This document shows, in pieces, positions 9,683 through 17,846 of a stretch of DNA of 64,000 nucleotides; position 1 is the stretch's first letter; every line of letters begins with the position of its first letter. Source of the DNA: Rhodothermales bacterium (lineage in GTDB: Bacteria; Bacteroidota; Rhodothermia; Rhodothermales; VXPQ01); NCBI GenBank assembly GCA_022825385.1, contig JAJDWX010000038.1:1-64000 (forward strand). Reading direction: 5' to 3'. The notes under the pieces were generated by a model. The model worked only from the letters and a program-made list of their open reading frames with translations, made no database searches and was not told the DNA's origin. Both the position numbers and the translations under genes were made by a program.

Positions 9683-10089
9683 GCCGTCTGCGAAGCGTCG
9701 TCTTCAAAATCGAGCGCGGCGGAATTGATGCAATACCGCAACCCGGTGGGGTTCGGCCCGTCTTCGAACACATGGCCAAGATGGGAATCGCACCGCGAGC
9801 ACAGCACCTCCGTGCGCAACCTGCCCCCGCTAAGGTCTTCCTGCGTTTCGACGGCGCCTGCGTCCTCCGGCTGGTAAAAACTGGGCCATCCGCAACCAGA
9901 ATCGTACTTGGCCCCGGAATCAAAAAGCGGCTGGCCGCAGGCGGCGCAGACGTAGGTCCCGTCCCCCTTATGGTCGCACAAGGCGCCGGAAAACGCGCGT
10001 TCGGTGCCCTTTTCCCGAAGTATCCTGTACTGTTCGGGAGAAAGCGCGGCTTTCCATTCGGCCTCGGACTTGCTTATTTTTCTGTTCAT
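9679..10089 (-). CDS. msrB: Peptide-methionine (R)-S-oxide reductase MsrB
   Basis: Repairs methionine-R-sulfoxide in proteins, using thioredoxin. The 136-residue chain has the two CxxC zinc pairs (CAAC and CSRC), the substrate motif [10 protein letters not shown], and the catalytic cysteine in RYCINSAAL near the C-terminus. Start chosen at the ATG giving [12 protein letters not shown], which is where family members begin; the open frame extends 24 bases further upstream. No signal peptide, so cytoplasmic. The stop overlaps the start of the AcuI-like gene by 4 bases. Confidence 0.96.
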   Translation of the reverse strand: MNRKISKSEAEWKAALSPEQYRILREKGTERAFSGALCDHKGDGTYVCAACGQPLFDSGAKYDSGCGWPSFYQPEDAGAVETQEDLSGGRLRTEVLCSRCDSHLGHVFEDGPNPTGLRYCINSAALDFEDDASQTA

Positions 10090-10208
10090 ATCGTAAAACC
10101 GGATTGGCGACAATGTGGCGGCAAGGTCCCCTCAATGTACAATGCCGCAAAAAGCGCATTGTTCGGGCAGGCGAACACAAAACGCAAGGCCCCCTGCGGC
10201 GCATGGCC

Positions 10209-10607
10209 TTACGAAACCCAAAACGCTTGCTTGAAATGGGTCACGACCGGCTCGCCGTTTTTGCGCAACACGACGGCGACCACGTCGAACCGGCACGGCG
10301 CCTGCTCCATGCGTCGCTCCCGCAGCCAGGCCTGCGCCGCCTGCGCGATGCGGCGTTTTTTCGTGTCCGATACGGCTTCCTCGGGACGCCCGAACCCGAA
10401 ACCGGAGCGGGTTTTTACTTCCACGAACACAATCTCCCTTTGGCCGGGAAGCGCGCCGGAGGCAGCGGGGGCGGCATGGCATATCATATCCAGCTCCAGC
10501 CGCCCAAACCGGTAATTCCGGCAGAGAATGCGGTATCCGGCAGCCTCCAGGTACGCGGCGGCGATATCTTCTCCGCGCTTGCCTACGTTTTGTCCATGGG
10601 CAGACAT
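10209..10607 (-). CDS. yraN: YraN family (UPF0102) endonuclease-like protein
   Basis: A 132-residue member of the UPF0102 family, with a restriction-endonuclease-like fold and no settled function (often linked to the Holliday-junction resolvase superfamily). Seen: GKRGEDIAAAYLEAAGYRIL at the start, RLELDMIC for the acidic metal residue, and FVEVKTRSGFGFG, giving the E-D-ExK nuclease pattern. Start chosen at the ATG at 10607 because a strong Shine-Dalgarno (GGAGGG, 7 bases before) precedes it; the frame itself is open upstream to 10709. Divergent from the SAM hydrolase gene, with a shared 170-base promoter region. Confidence 0.92.
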   Translation of the reverse strand: MSAHGQNVGKRGEDIAAAYLEAAGYRILCRNYRFGRLELDMICHAAPAASGALPGQREIVFVEVKTRSGFGFGRPEEAVSDTKKRRIAQAAQAWLRERRMEQAPCRFDVVAVVLRKNGEPVVTHFKQAFWVS

Positions 10608-10780
10608 AAATTTACCCTCCGGATATATACGCAAGGCGTACCGCGCCCGGCGCTTCGCGTTCCGGCGAACGACAATTCCCCTCCGGGCCCCGCGCGGCAA
10701 ACCCGCCATAACGCGCCGCAGCGAAAACCAAAGCCTGCTTTCTTCGTATTTTGGAACAAAAATTTACCCTTCGCGCCGCC

Positions 10781-11572
10781 GTGTCTGCTATCATAACGCT
10801 TACCACCGACTTCGGAACGCAGGATGCGTATGTCGGAGCGCTCAAAGGCGTCCTCCTCGGCCTGTGCCCCAGCGCGCGCATCGTGGATATTTCGCATGAA
10901 ATCGCGCCGCAAGACATTATGGAATGCGCCTTCGTGCTGCGCGAAGCCGCCGGCTATTTTCCGCCCGGCGCCATACACCTCGCCGTGGTGGATCCGGGGG
11001 TAGGAACGGATCGGAAACCCGTAGCGCTGCGCGCTGGCGAGCGCTTTTTTACAGGGCCGGACAACGGCATTTTCCCGCTGGTTCTGGACGGCGCCGCGCC
11101 CGACGCCTGCGTCCAGCTCGACCAACGCGCGTACTGGCGCAACGACACGCCTTCGCAAACTTTTCACGGACGCGACATCTTTGCGCCCGCGGCGGCCCAT
11201 CTCGCGAGCGGCGTCCCCATCGAACGCCTCGGCAGCGCCATCGACCAGCTCGCCCCCATGAAATGGGCGCTGCCTATCATGGACGACGAAGGCGTGCAAG
11301 GGTGGGTAGTGCACATCGACCGTTTCGGCAATTGCATCACGAACATTGCGCGCGAGATGATCGAGGAACGGCGAGCGGGCAGGCCCGTCAAGTGCTTTGC
11401 GGGCAACGCCATCATTGAAGGCGTCCAGCCTGCGTACGCCGCCGCGGAGACCGGAGAACCCCTTTTGCAGTACAACAGCAGCTGCCTGCTCGAAGTGGCG
11501 GTCAATGCGGGCAGCGCAGCAGAACTACTCGGCATTCGCAAGGGCAATCCGGTAAATATTCTTTTTTCGTAA
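10781..11572 (+). CDS. SAM hydrolase / SAM hydroxide adenosyltransferase (DUF62)
   Basis: Family of fluorinase-like enzymes that in most bacteria hydrolyse S-adenosylmethionine to adenosine and methionine. Family marks are ITLTTDFGTQDAYVGALKG at the N-terminus, VVDPGVGT, FFTGPDNGIF and HGRDIFAPAAAHLA, and a C-terminal beta-barrel domain (DRFGNCITNI, then NPVNILFS). The 263-residue start is placed at GTG 10781 (protein beginning VSAIITL) because relatives begin there; an in-frame TTG at 10751 is an alternative. The fluorinase-specific loop was not recognised, so halogenase activity is not claimed. Convergent with the kinase gene, 31 bases apart. Confidence 0.9.
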   Translation: MSAIITLTTDFGTQDAYVGALKGVLLGLCPSARIVDISHEIAPQDIMECAFVLREAAGYFPPGAIHLAVVDPGVGTDRKPVALRAGERFFTGPDNGIFPLVLDGAAPDACVQLDQRAYWRNDTPSQTFHGRDIFAPAAAHLASGVPIERLGSAIDQLAPMKWALPIMDDEGVQGWVVHIDRFGNCITNIAREMIEERRAGRPVKCFAGNAIIEGVQPAYAAAETGEPLLQYNSSCLLEVAVNAGSAAELLGIRKGNPVNILFS

Positions 11573-11603
11573 AAACCGAAGCGCCTGTTTCTGCGGCCCC
11601 GCC

Positions 11604-12959
11604 TCAGGGTTTCTGCGCCGCCGGAATCGTAATCCGAAACACGCTGCCCTGGTCGGAACGCGAAGAGAGGAGCGCAAGACGCCCGCCGTGGTGGTCCTCC
11701 ACGATGCGGCGGGCCAGATTCAGGCCAAGCCCCCAACCCCGCTTTTTGGTGCTGTACCCGGGGCGGAAGATATTTTTCCAGTTTTTCCGATCAATGCCCT
11801 TGCCCGTATCGCGTATATCTATCTGGATGTCGTTTTCCTCGCGAGACGCCTGCACATGGATGGCGCCGCCGGTCATCTCCATGGCGTCCAGCGCATTCTT
11901 GAGCAGATTCTCTATCACCCATTCGAACAGTTCGGCATTCAGCGGCGCATACAACGCGCCAGACGCGTCCACATGCAACGCGACGAACCCGGCTCCCTGG
12001 GGGATGCGCTTGCGCACATAATCCGCCGCCGCCTCGATAACCGGCGCCACCGCATCCACCTCCAGCCTCGGCATGGAGCCTATATCCGAAAAACGGGCCG
12101 TGACTCGTTCGAGCCGCGCCACGTCACGCTTCATTTCCTTGAGCGCGCCCTGCTTTTGCTCTCTGGACAGCGCATTCCCTCCAAGCAACTCGACCCACCC
12201 CATCAAACTGGAAATCGGGGTGCCCAGCTGATGCGCCGCCTCCCTGGCCATGCCGACCCACAAACTGCTTTGCTCGCTGCGGCGCACATACGAAAATCCG
12301 AAATAGCCGATCAGAATGAAAAAGGCCACGAACAGCAGTTGCAGAAACGGAAAAATCCTAAGCTCCTGGATTAGCCTCGAATCCTCGTAGAATACGTATT
12401 GCGTGAAGGATTCCGGGGGCTCGCCATATTCTATCGCGATCGGGTCGTAATCCTGGGCCATGGCGCGCGCGCGTTCGTTCAGGCTGCGCAGCGCGGCGGC
12501 TTGCTCCTCGGGCGACAAATCCCCTATCGAATCCGGCGTCGATACATGCCGCCAGGACACAGGCGCCGATTGGGTCGAGTCGATAATGATGGCCGGAATG
12601 CCGAATTCCCCCTGCAATATGATCTCCCCGGCAAGCGTTACGTCGTCGGCGGGCGGCATCGCGCGAGACCAGGCGAGCGCGCTGCGATACCGGGCCAGCG
12701 CTCCGGGAGAAATCGCCCCGTCCGACGCCGCCGCCGCAACCAGCTGCTGTTCTATTTCTGCAAAAGCGGGAATGTGCGGATTTGCCCGGGGCGTCGCCAG
12801 GCGCTCCTGCGCCGACGCCCATAAATGAATCGCAAACTGCTCGCGTTCGCGCAACCGGTCTACGGTATGGCGGGTGTACGCAAGCGAAGCGACCGATATA
12901 AGCACGGCCAATACGATGAGGCCGAGTTTGAGTCGTACGGAATGGCGATACGCCTTCAT
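11604..12959 (-). CDS. Sensor histidine kinase, membrane bound
   Basis: A 451-residue two-component sensor. Transmembrane segments lie at about residues 10-28 and 203-224 and bracket an extracytoplasmic sensing region of about 170 residues with no recognised domain. The phosphoacceptor is His243 in AREAAHQLGTPISSLMGW; the ATPase part shows the N box (ENLLKNALDAM), G1 (DTGKGID), F box (FRPGYSTKKRG) and G2 (GWGLGLNLARRIVEDHHGG). No HAMP domain was recognised. No response regulator is adjacent, so its partner is unknown. It starts 41 bases after the purA stop and may be in the purA transcript. The reading frame stays open upstream inside purA, but the ATG at 12959 gives a proper signal anchor. 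Confidence 0.93.
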   Translation of the reverse strand: MKAYRHSVRLKLGLIVLAVLISVASLAYTRHTVDRLREREQFAIHLWASAQERLATPRANPHIPAFAEIEQQLVAAAASDGAISPGALARYRSALAWSRAMPPADDVTLAGEIILQGEFGIPAIIIDSTQSAPVSWRHVSTPDSIGDLSPEEQAAALRSLNERARAMAQDYDPIAIEYGEPPESFTQYVFYEDSRLIQELRIFPFLQLLFVAFFILIGYFGFSYVRRSEQSSLWVGMAREAAHQLGTPISSLMGWVELLGGNALSREQKQGALKEMKRDVARLERVTARFSDIGSMPRLEVDAVAPVIEAAADYVRKRIPQGAGFVALHVDASGALYAPLNAELFEWVIENLLKNALDAMEMTGGAIHVQASREENDIQIDIRDTGKGIDRKNWKNIFRPGYSTKKRGWGLGLNLARRIVEDHHGGRLALLSSRSDQGSVFRITIPAAQKP

Positions 12960-13000
12960 GGTCACCAGCGCTGTCCAATAGACGCGGAGCGGAACGAGGG

Positions 13001-14314
13001 CTATTCCCCTCCTGTACTGACGGAAAAGGCGGGCGCGGCTTCCTCCGAAACGATCTGATCCCGCCTGGGGCCCGTCGAGATCATGGAAATGCGGACGCCA
13101 AGCGCGTCGCGCAAAAAACGCACATAGCGGCGGGCGGCCTGCGGCAAATCGTCCATGCGCCTTGCGCCGGTAATGTCTTCGGACCACCCTTCGAACGAAA
13201 CATACGCGGGCTCTACTTTTTCGAGGGTTTGGACCTCGCTCGGAAAACGCGTCGTCTCTTTCCCGTCGTACCGATAGGCCGTGCACACTTTGAGCTCGTC
13301 CAGCCCCGTCAGCACGTCGAGCTTGGTGATGGCCAATTCCGTAAGCCCGTTGATCATGGAGGCGTACCGGAGCGCAACCAGGTCCAGCCACCCGCACCGC
13401 CGGGGCCTGCCGGTGGTTGCGCCAAACTCGCCTCCCGCCTGGCGCAATCGTTCCCCGGTCGCATCGTCCAGTTCCGTGGGAAACGGTCCGTTGCCCACGC
13501 GCGTGCTGTAGGCCTTTACGATCCCCGTAACCGTATCCACCGCCGTGGGCGGTACGCCCAATCCCGTGCAGCAGCCCCCGACGGTAGGATGGCTCGAAGT
13601 CACAAACGGATAGGTCCCGAAATCCACGTCCAGCAAGGACCCCTGCGCCCCTTCGGCAAGGATGCGTTTGCCTGCGCGCAGCGCCTGCCCGAGGTATTGC
13701 GACGTATCCGTAACGAACGGGTCGATCAATTGGTCGAACTCCACATATTCCTCGATAATCCGCTCCACGTCCAGTCCGTCGGCGTCGTACACGCCGCGCA
13801 GCACGGCGTTCTTTTCCTCGATCGCGCGCTTGAGCTTGCGGCGCAGCGTATCCCTGTCCAGCAAATCCACCACGCGAATGCCGGTGCGGGCGAACTTGTC
13901 CATATAGGCCGGCCCAATGCCGCGCCCGGTCGTGCCAATGGCGCTGCTGTCGCGCATCCGTTCCCGGGCCTCCTCGATCCGCTTGTGGTACGGCATGATG
14001 AGGTGCGCATTGTGCGAAATAAGCAGGCGCCCGTCCACATCGTATCCCAGATCGCGAATCATGCGAATTTCTTCCATGATCGCCACGGGGTCCAGCACCA
14101 CGCCATTCCCGATCACGCAGGTCGCATGCTCATGGAAAATGCCGCTTGGAACGAGATGCAGCACAAACGTTTCGTCTCCCCAGCAGATCGTATGCCCCGC
14201 ATTGGCCCCGCCCTGGTACCGCGCCACAATGTCCACGTTCGCGCTCAGCAGATCGACGATCTTGCCCTTGCCTTCGTCTCCCCATTGCGCTCCTATGATA
14301 ACGTTAACACCCAT
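13001..14314 (-). CDS. purA: Adenylosuccinate synthetase
   Basis: First committed step of AMP synthesis: joins IMP and aspartate using GTP. The 437-residue chain carries GAQWGDEGKGKIVDLL (GTP loop and catalytic Asp), GGANAGHT (catalytic His), GTTGRGIGPAYMDK, DFGTYPFVTSSHPTVGG and TTGRPRRCGWLD, ending SVSTGGE. Length equals the family norm (E. coli 432). Start taken at ATG 14314 giving MGVNVIIGAQWG; the frame is open for 165 bases upstream but family members begin here. Sits between the STAS gene and the histidine kinase on the same strand. Confidence 0.98.
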   Translation of the reverse strand: MGVNVIIGAQWGDEGKGKIVDLLSANVDIVARYQGGANAGHTICWGDETFVLHLVPSGIFHEHATCVIGNGVVLDPVAIMEEIRMIRDLGYDVDGRLLISHNAHLIMPYHKRIEEARERMRDSSAIGTTGRGIGPAYMDKFARTGIRVVDLLDRDTLRRKLKRAIEEKNAVLRGVYDADGLDVERIIEEYVEFDQLIDPFVTDTSQYLGQALRAGKRILAEGAQGSLLDVDFGTYPFVTSSHPTVGGCCTGLGVPPTAVDTVTGIVKAYSTRVGNGPFPTELDDATGERLRQAGGEFGATTGRPRRCGWLDLVALRYASMINGLTELAITKLDVLTGLDELKVCTAYRYDGKETTRFPSEVQTLEKVEPAYVSFEGWSEDITGARRMDDLPQAARRYVRFLRDALGVRISMISTGPRRDQIVSEEAAPAFSVSTGGE

Positions 14315-14444
14315 TTCAGCAAAATCCTGAGGCGCGTCTTGTCGCGATATGCCAGCGGATGGGGAAATTGCAGACAAAAAAGACGATGTGCAGGGGGAAT
14401 GCGCGCGCTGCGCGAACGGTCCGCCGCCCGAAGCCAAAGGCCCG

Positions 14445-14804
14445 CTATGCCAGCGTTGGCGGATCCTCCTCGTAGCCAAGCACGGCCTCGTCTACGGATT
14501 CGTAGTGCTTGAACACCGTATCGAGGCGCGTGATCGCCAGCACGGACCGAATGCCGTCGGCCAGGCCCGCCAGGCGAAAATCGCCTCCAGCGTTGCGCAT
14601 GGTGGTCATGGCGCTGATCAGCATGCCCAGCCCGCTCGAATTCATGAACCGCACCCCGGACATGTCGCCCACGATATACCGCTTGCCTTCGTCTTTCAAT
14701 TCGTGCAGCCGATCATGCAATTTCGCGCCGTCGGGGCCGCCCAGCACGTTGCCTTCCAGCGCCAGAACCACTACGCGCCCCTGTTCCTGCACATCGTATT
14801 TCAT
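14445..14804 (-). CDS. STAS-domain anti-sigma factor antagonist
   Basis: A single STAS domain of 119 residues, the fold of SpoIIAA/RsbV-type anti-anti-sigma factors, which bind anti-sigma kinases when their conserved serine is unphosphorylated. The site is visible in GDMSGVRFMNSSGLGMLI, the second serine of NSSG being the expected phospho-acceptor. No cognate RsbW-type kinase, phosphatase or sigma factor gene is nearby, so the partner must be elsewhere. It lies 60 bases from secF and 130 bases upstream of purA on the same strand; those gaps hold nothing recognisable. Confidence 0.9.
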   Translation of the reverse strand: MKYDVQEQGRVVVLALEGNVLGGPDGAKLHDRLHELKDEGKRYIVGDMSGVRFMNSSGLGMLISAMTTMRNAGGDFRLAGLADGIRSVLAITRLDTVFKHYESVDEAVLGYEEDPPTLA

Positions 14805-14864
14805 GAAAACCTCTCGGATTCGTTAATCCTTAACAGCGAAGCAAGCCGCATACGGGACAGAGAT

Positions 14865-15776
14865 TCACCGGCGGGCCGCTTTCATGCGCGTCCTGAGTTC
14901 CACCACAACCGGCGAAGCCACGAAAACGGAGGAATACGTACCGATCGTAACGCCCAGAATCAAACCGAAAGCAAAGCCGCGCAGCACCTCTCCGCCAAAA
15001 ATAAAGAGCACCGCCACGACGAGCAAGGTCGTACCGGACGTAACGATGGTCCGGCTGAGCGTATTGTTGATGGAACGATTCACCAGTTTATCATACGTCT
15101 CTGTCTTGAAAAGATTCGAATACTCCCGAATTCGGTCGAAAACCACCACGGTGTCGTTGAGCGAATACCCCACGATGGTCAAAAACGCGGCAATGATCGC
15201 CTGATCGATCTGAAGCGAAAACGGCAGGACGCCGGCGCCCAGCGAAAAAATGCCCAGCGTGATCGTGACATCGTGGAACAGGGCGGCCACCGCGCCCACC
15301 CCGAACCGCCACTCGAACCGCAGCAGGATGTAAACGAAAACCACCAGAAGCCCCCCGAGGATAGCCCAGATGGCCCCTTGCTTCAGGTCTTCTGCGAAGC
15401 GCGGTCCCACCACATCGGTCTTGACCACTTCCGGACTGGAGCCGGGAAAAGCCTCCGAAACGCCTTCCACGATCCGGTTCTGCATTTCCGAAATGTCCCC
15501 TTCGGCGGGCGTGCGAATAAGTATCTGTCCGGCGCCAAACGTTTTCACCTCCGGTTCGGAGCCCAGCACGGCGGCCAGTTCTCCGCGCACGGCCACGGGC
15601 TCCAGTTCGATCGGGCTCGCCACCACGAACTCCATGCCGCCCTGGAAATCAATGCCCACTTCCAGCCCGCGCACAAGCAGCGAACCGATGCTTAAGAGGA
15701 GCAGTATCCCGGAAACGACATACGCCTTTCGCCGGTTGCCTATGAAATCGAAATCGGTGTTTTCAAAAATTCTCAT
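14865..15776 (-). CDS. secF: Protein translocase subunit SecF
   Basis: Partner of SecD in the proton-driven SecDF complex of the inner membrane that helps pull secreted proteins out of SecYEG. The 303-residue chain has the first transmembrane helix, the GIDFQGGMEF motif, the periplasmic P4 region (FGAGQILIRTP), and five further helices with the RIREYSNLFKTETYDKLVN loop and the SRTIVTSGTTLLVV segment. Length is typical for SecF. It follows secD by 54 bases, the usual order. Confidence 0.97.
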   Translation of the reverse strand: MRIFENTDFDFIGNRRKAYVVSGILLLLSIGSLLVRGLEVGIDFQGGMEFVVASPIELEPVAVRGELAAVLGSEPEVKTFGAGQILIRTPAEGDISEMQNRIVEGVSEAFPGSSPEVVKTDVVGPRFAEDLKQGAIWAILGGLLVVFVYILLRFEWRFGVGAVAALFHDVTITLGIFSLGAGVLPFSLQIDQAIIAAFLTIVGYSLNDTVVVFDRIREYSNLFKTETYDKLVNRSINNTLSRTIVTSGTTLLVVAVLFIFGGEVLRGFAFGLILGVTIGTYSSVFVASPVVVELRTRMKAARR

Positions 15777-15830
15777 CGTTCTGTCTTTATCGAAAGCCCG
15801 TCGGCGGATGCTGGACGCCCCGAAACGCCA

Positions 15831-17723
15831 TCATCCGTAACTGACGTTCATGCGCCGCTTGACCACCATATAGTCGAACACGATCCGGGACACGATAATG
15901 GCCGTAAACAGCGACGAAAGGATGCCCGCCATCAACGTCACCGCAAACCCCTGAATGGGACCTACGCCAAACGAATACAGGATAGCGCCTACGAAAAACG
16001 TGGTGACGTTGGCGTCGAAAATAGCGCTGAACGCCTTCGAATAGCCGGCGTCAATGGCCGCCTTCAGCGTCTTGCCGGTACCGCGTTCTTCGCGTATTCG
16101 CTCGAAGATCAGTACGTTGGCGTCCACAGCCATGCCGATCGTCAACACGATGCCGGCAATGCCCGGCAGCGTCAGCGTCGCCTGAAACGCAGCCAGTATC
16201 CCGAAGATGAAAATGATATTGAACAACAAGGCCAGGTCCGCGACCAGCCCGGCCGTCCGGTAATAGAAGATCATGAACAGCGCCACCAGCCCAAGCCCCA
16301 CCATGACCGAAATGAATCCGGCCCGAATGGACGCCTGGCCCAGGCTTGGGCCCACCGTACGTTCCTCGACGATATCGACCGGCGCAGGCAGCGCCCCGGA
16401 CATAAGCACCGTAACGATGTCCTGCGCCTCGTCCCGGCTGCCCAGTCCCGTAATGGACGAACGTCCGCCGACGATGCGGTTGATGACGGTCGGATACGAA
16501 TACACCACGCCATCCAGCACGATGGCGATGTTCTTGTTGACATTCGCCCCGGTCAGCCGGGCCCAGGTGCGCGATCCTTCCGAATTCATCACCATGGTTA
16601 CTTCCGGAAGATTCAACTCGTCGAAATCGACGCGGGCCGACGTAATCACCTCGCCCGACAATTCGACCTGATCCCGAACGCCCAGCAAGTAATACATTTC
16701 CAGGCCCTCCTCGGTCGCCCCGGCGGGATTCGCGTCATAGAGCAGGTCTACGCCCACCGGAAGAAAATCCTGCACGGCGGGCGCCGAAAGCAGCTCCCGA
16801 ACGCGCGCCGTATCCTGCTCCGAAACCAGCCCGAACTCTACCCCCTGTCCGGCGGGCTGCATAACCGCCAGCAACGGATTGGTCGGCTGGTCCAGGACCT
16901 CTTCGAACAGATCTGCGACGGCGGACGTGTCAGCTGCGGCGGGCGTGTCAGCGGGGGCAGCGGTCGTATCGGCGGTCTCCGCCATGGCTGCGTCCGCGGT
17001 ATCTACTTGCGTATCGTACCAGGCGATCGTCTGCTGCAAGGCGCGCGCCAGTTCCTCCGGTTCGGCCATGAGATGAAATTCGAGGCGGGCCGTGCCTTTC
17101 AGCAAATTCCGTACGCGCTCGGGATCGTCGATGCCCGGCAATTCGACCACCACGCGTCGGGTGCCTTGTTTCTGAATGGACGGCTCCGTCACGCCGTACC
17201 GGTCCACGCGGTCCCGGATAATGGAAATGGCCCGGTCGATGGCGTTGTCGGCCTGCCCGAGAAGGTATTGCGACACATCGCCGTTCGTGGACCGGCGCGT
17301 AATCCCGGCGTCGGAATCCCGGAAATACCGGGACAAACGCGCATTCGGATCGCGCCGCTCGAACTCCATCGCAAACGCGTCGATGATGGAATTACCGGTC
17401 TCGTCCGCCGTTGCGCGCGCCGCGGCCAACACCTCCTCGAACGTTTGATCCACATCCGTAGCCAACTCCCGAATCAGGGCGTCGGTCCGAACCTCCATGG
17501 TGACATGCATGCCTCCTTGCAAATCAAGGCCGAGTTTCAGCGCATCCTCCTTCACGTTTCGGATTCGCTGAAGATTCTCTCGTTCATACTCCTCCCGTTC
17601 CTGCTGCTCCATGCCGTCGATCCGCTGCTGAATGAAATAATTCCGGGCGGAGGGATAGAGATACCAGGCCGATAGAGCAAAGAAAAATACGACCAGGCCG
17701 ATTTTGAACCCGTTTCCCTGCAT
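15831..17723 (-). CDS. secD: Protein translocase subunit SecD
   Basis: The 630-residue SecD half of SecDF. Seen: N-terminal helix, LGLDLQGGMHVTMEV, the RVDRYGVTEPSIQKQG motif of the P1 domain, and the six-helix RND-type membrane domain with GLGLVALFMIFYYR and IGMAVDANVLIFERIREE. Start is ATG 17723, giving MQGNGFKIGLVVFFFA; the longer frame upstream overlaps non-coding sequence. Unusual: an Ala/Asp/Thr-rich low-complexity insert follows DTQVDTADAAMAETADTT within the periplasmic head region, absent from typical SecD. Confidence 0.97.
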   Translation of the reverse strand: MQGNGFKIGLVVFFFALSAWYLYPSARNYFIQQRIDGMEQQEREEYERENLQRIRNVKEDALKLGLDLQGGMHVTMEVRTDALIRELATDVDQTFEEVLAAARATADETGNSIIDAFAMEFERRDPNARLSRYFRDSDAGITRRSTNGDVSQYLLGQADNAIDRAISIIRDRVDRYGVTEPSIQKQGTRRVVVELPGIDDPERVRNLLKGTARLEFHLMAEPEELARALQQTIAWYDTQVDTADAAMAETADTTAAPADTPAAADTSAVADLFEEVLDQPTNPLLAVMQPAGQGVEFGLVSEQDTARVRELLSAPAVQDFLPVGVDLLYDANPAGATEEGLEMYYLLGVRDQVELSGEVITSARVDFDELNLPEVTMVMNSEGSRTWARLTGANVNKNIAIVLDGVVYSYPTVINRIVGGRSSITGLGSRDEAQDIVTVLMSGALPAPVDIVEERTVGPSLGQASIRAGFISVMVGLGLVALFMIFYYRTAGLVADLALLFNIIFIFGILAAFQATLTLPGIAGIVLTIGMAVDANVLIFERIREERGTGKTLKAAIDAGYSKAFSAIFDANVTTFFVGAILYSFGVGPIQGFAVTLMAGILSSLFTAIIVSRIVFDYMVVKRRMNVSYG

Positions 17724-17846
17724 GGCGAATTTTATGGATAGATGATGACCTTCTGGAGAATGCGGAAAAGAAAGACCCCTTCCTATACCGCGCCCTGCAT
17801 GTTTGTTCCGTGGACGAGGCGCCGGCAAGCGTTTCCCGTCTTCGCG

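Noticed and set aside
10608-10780. SAM riboswitch before the SAM hydrolase gene
   Set aside because: The 173-base divergent region shows no conserved riboswitch core that I can recognise; a covariance search would be needed to support one.
12960-13397. N-terminal extension of the histidine kinase into purA
   Set aside because: This stretch is purA sequence read in another frame; the kinase signal anchor starts at 12959.
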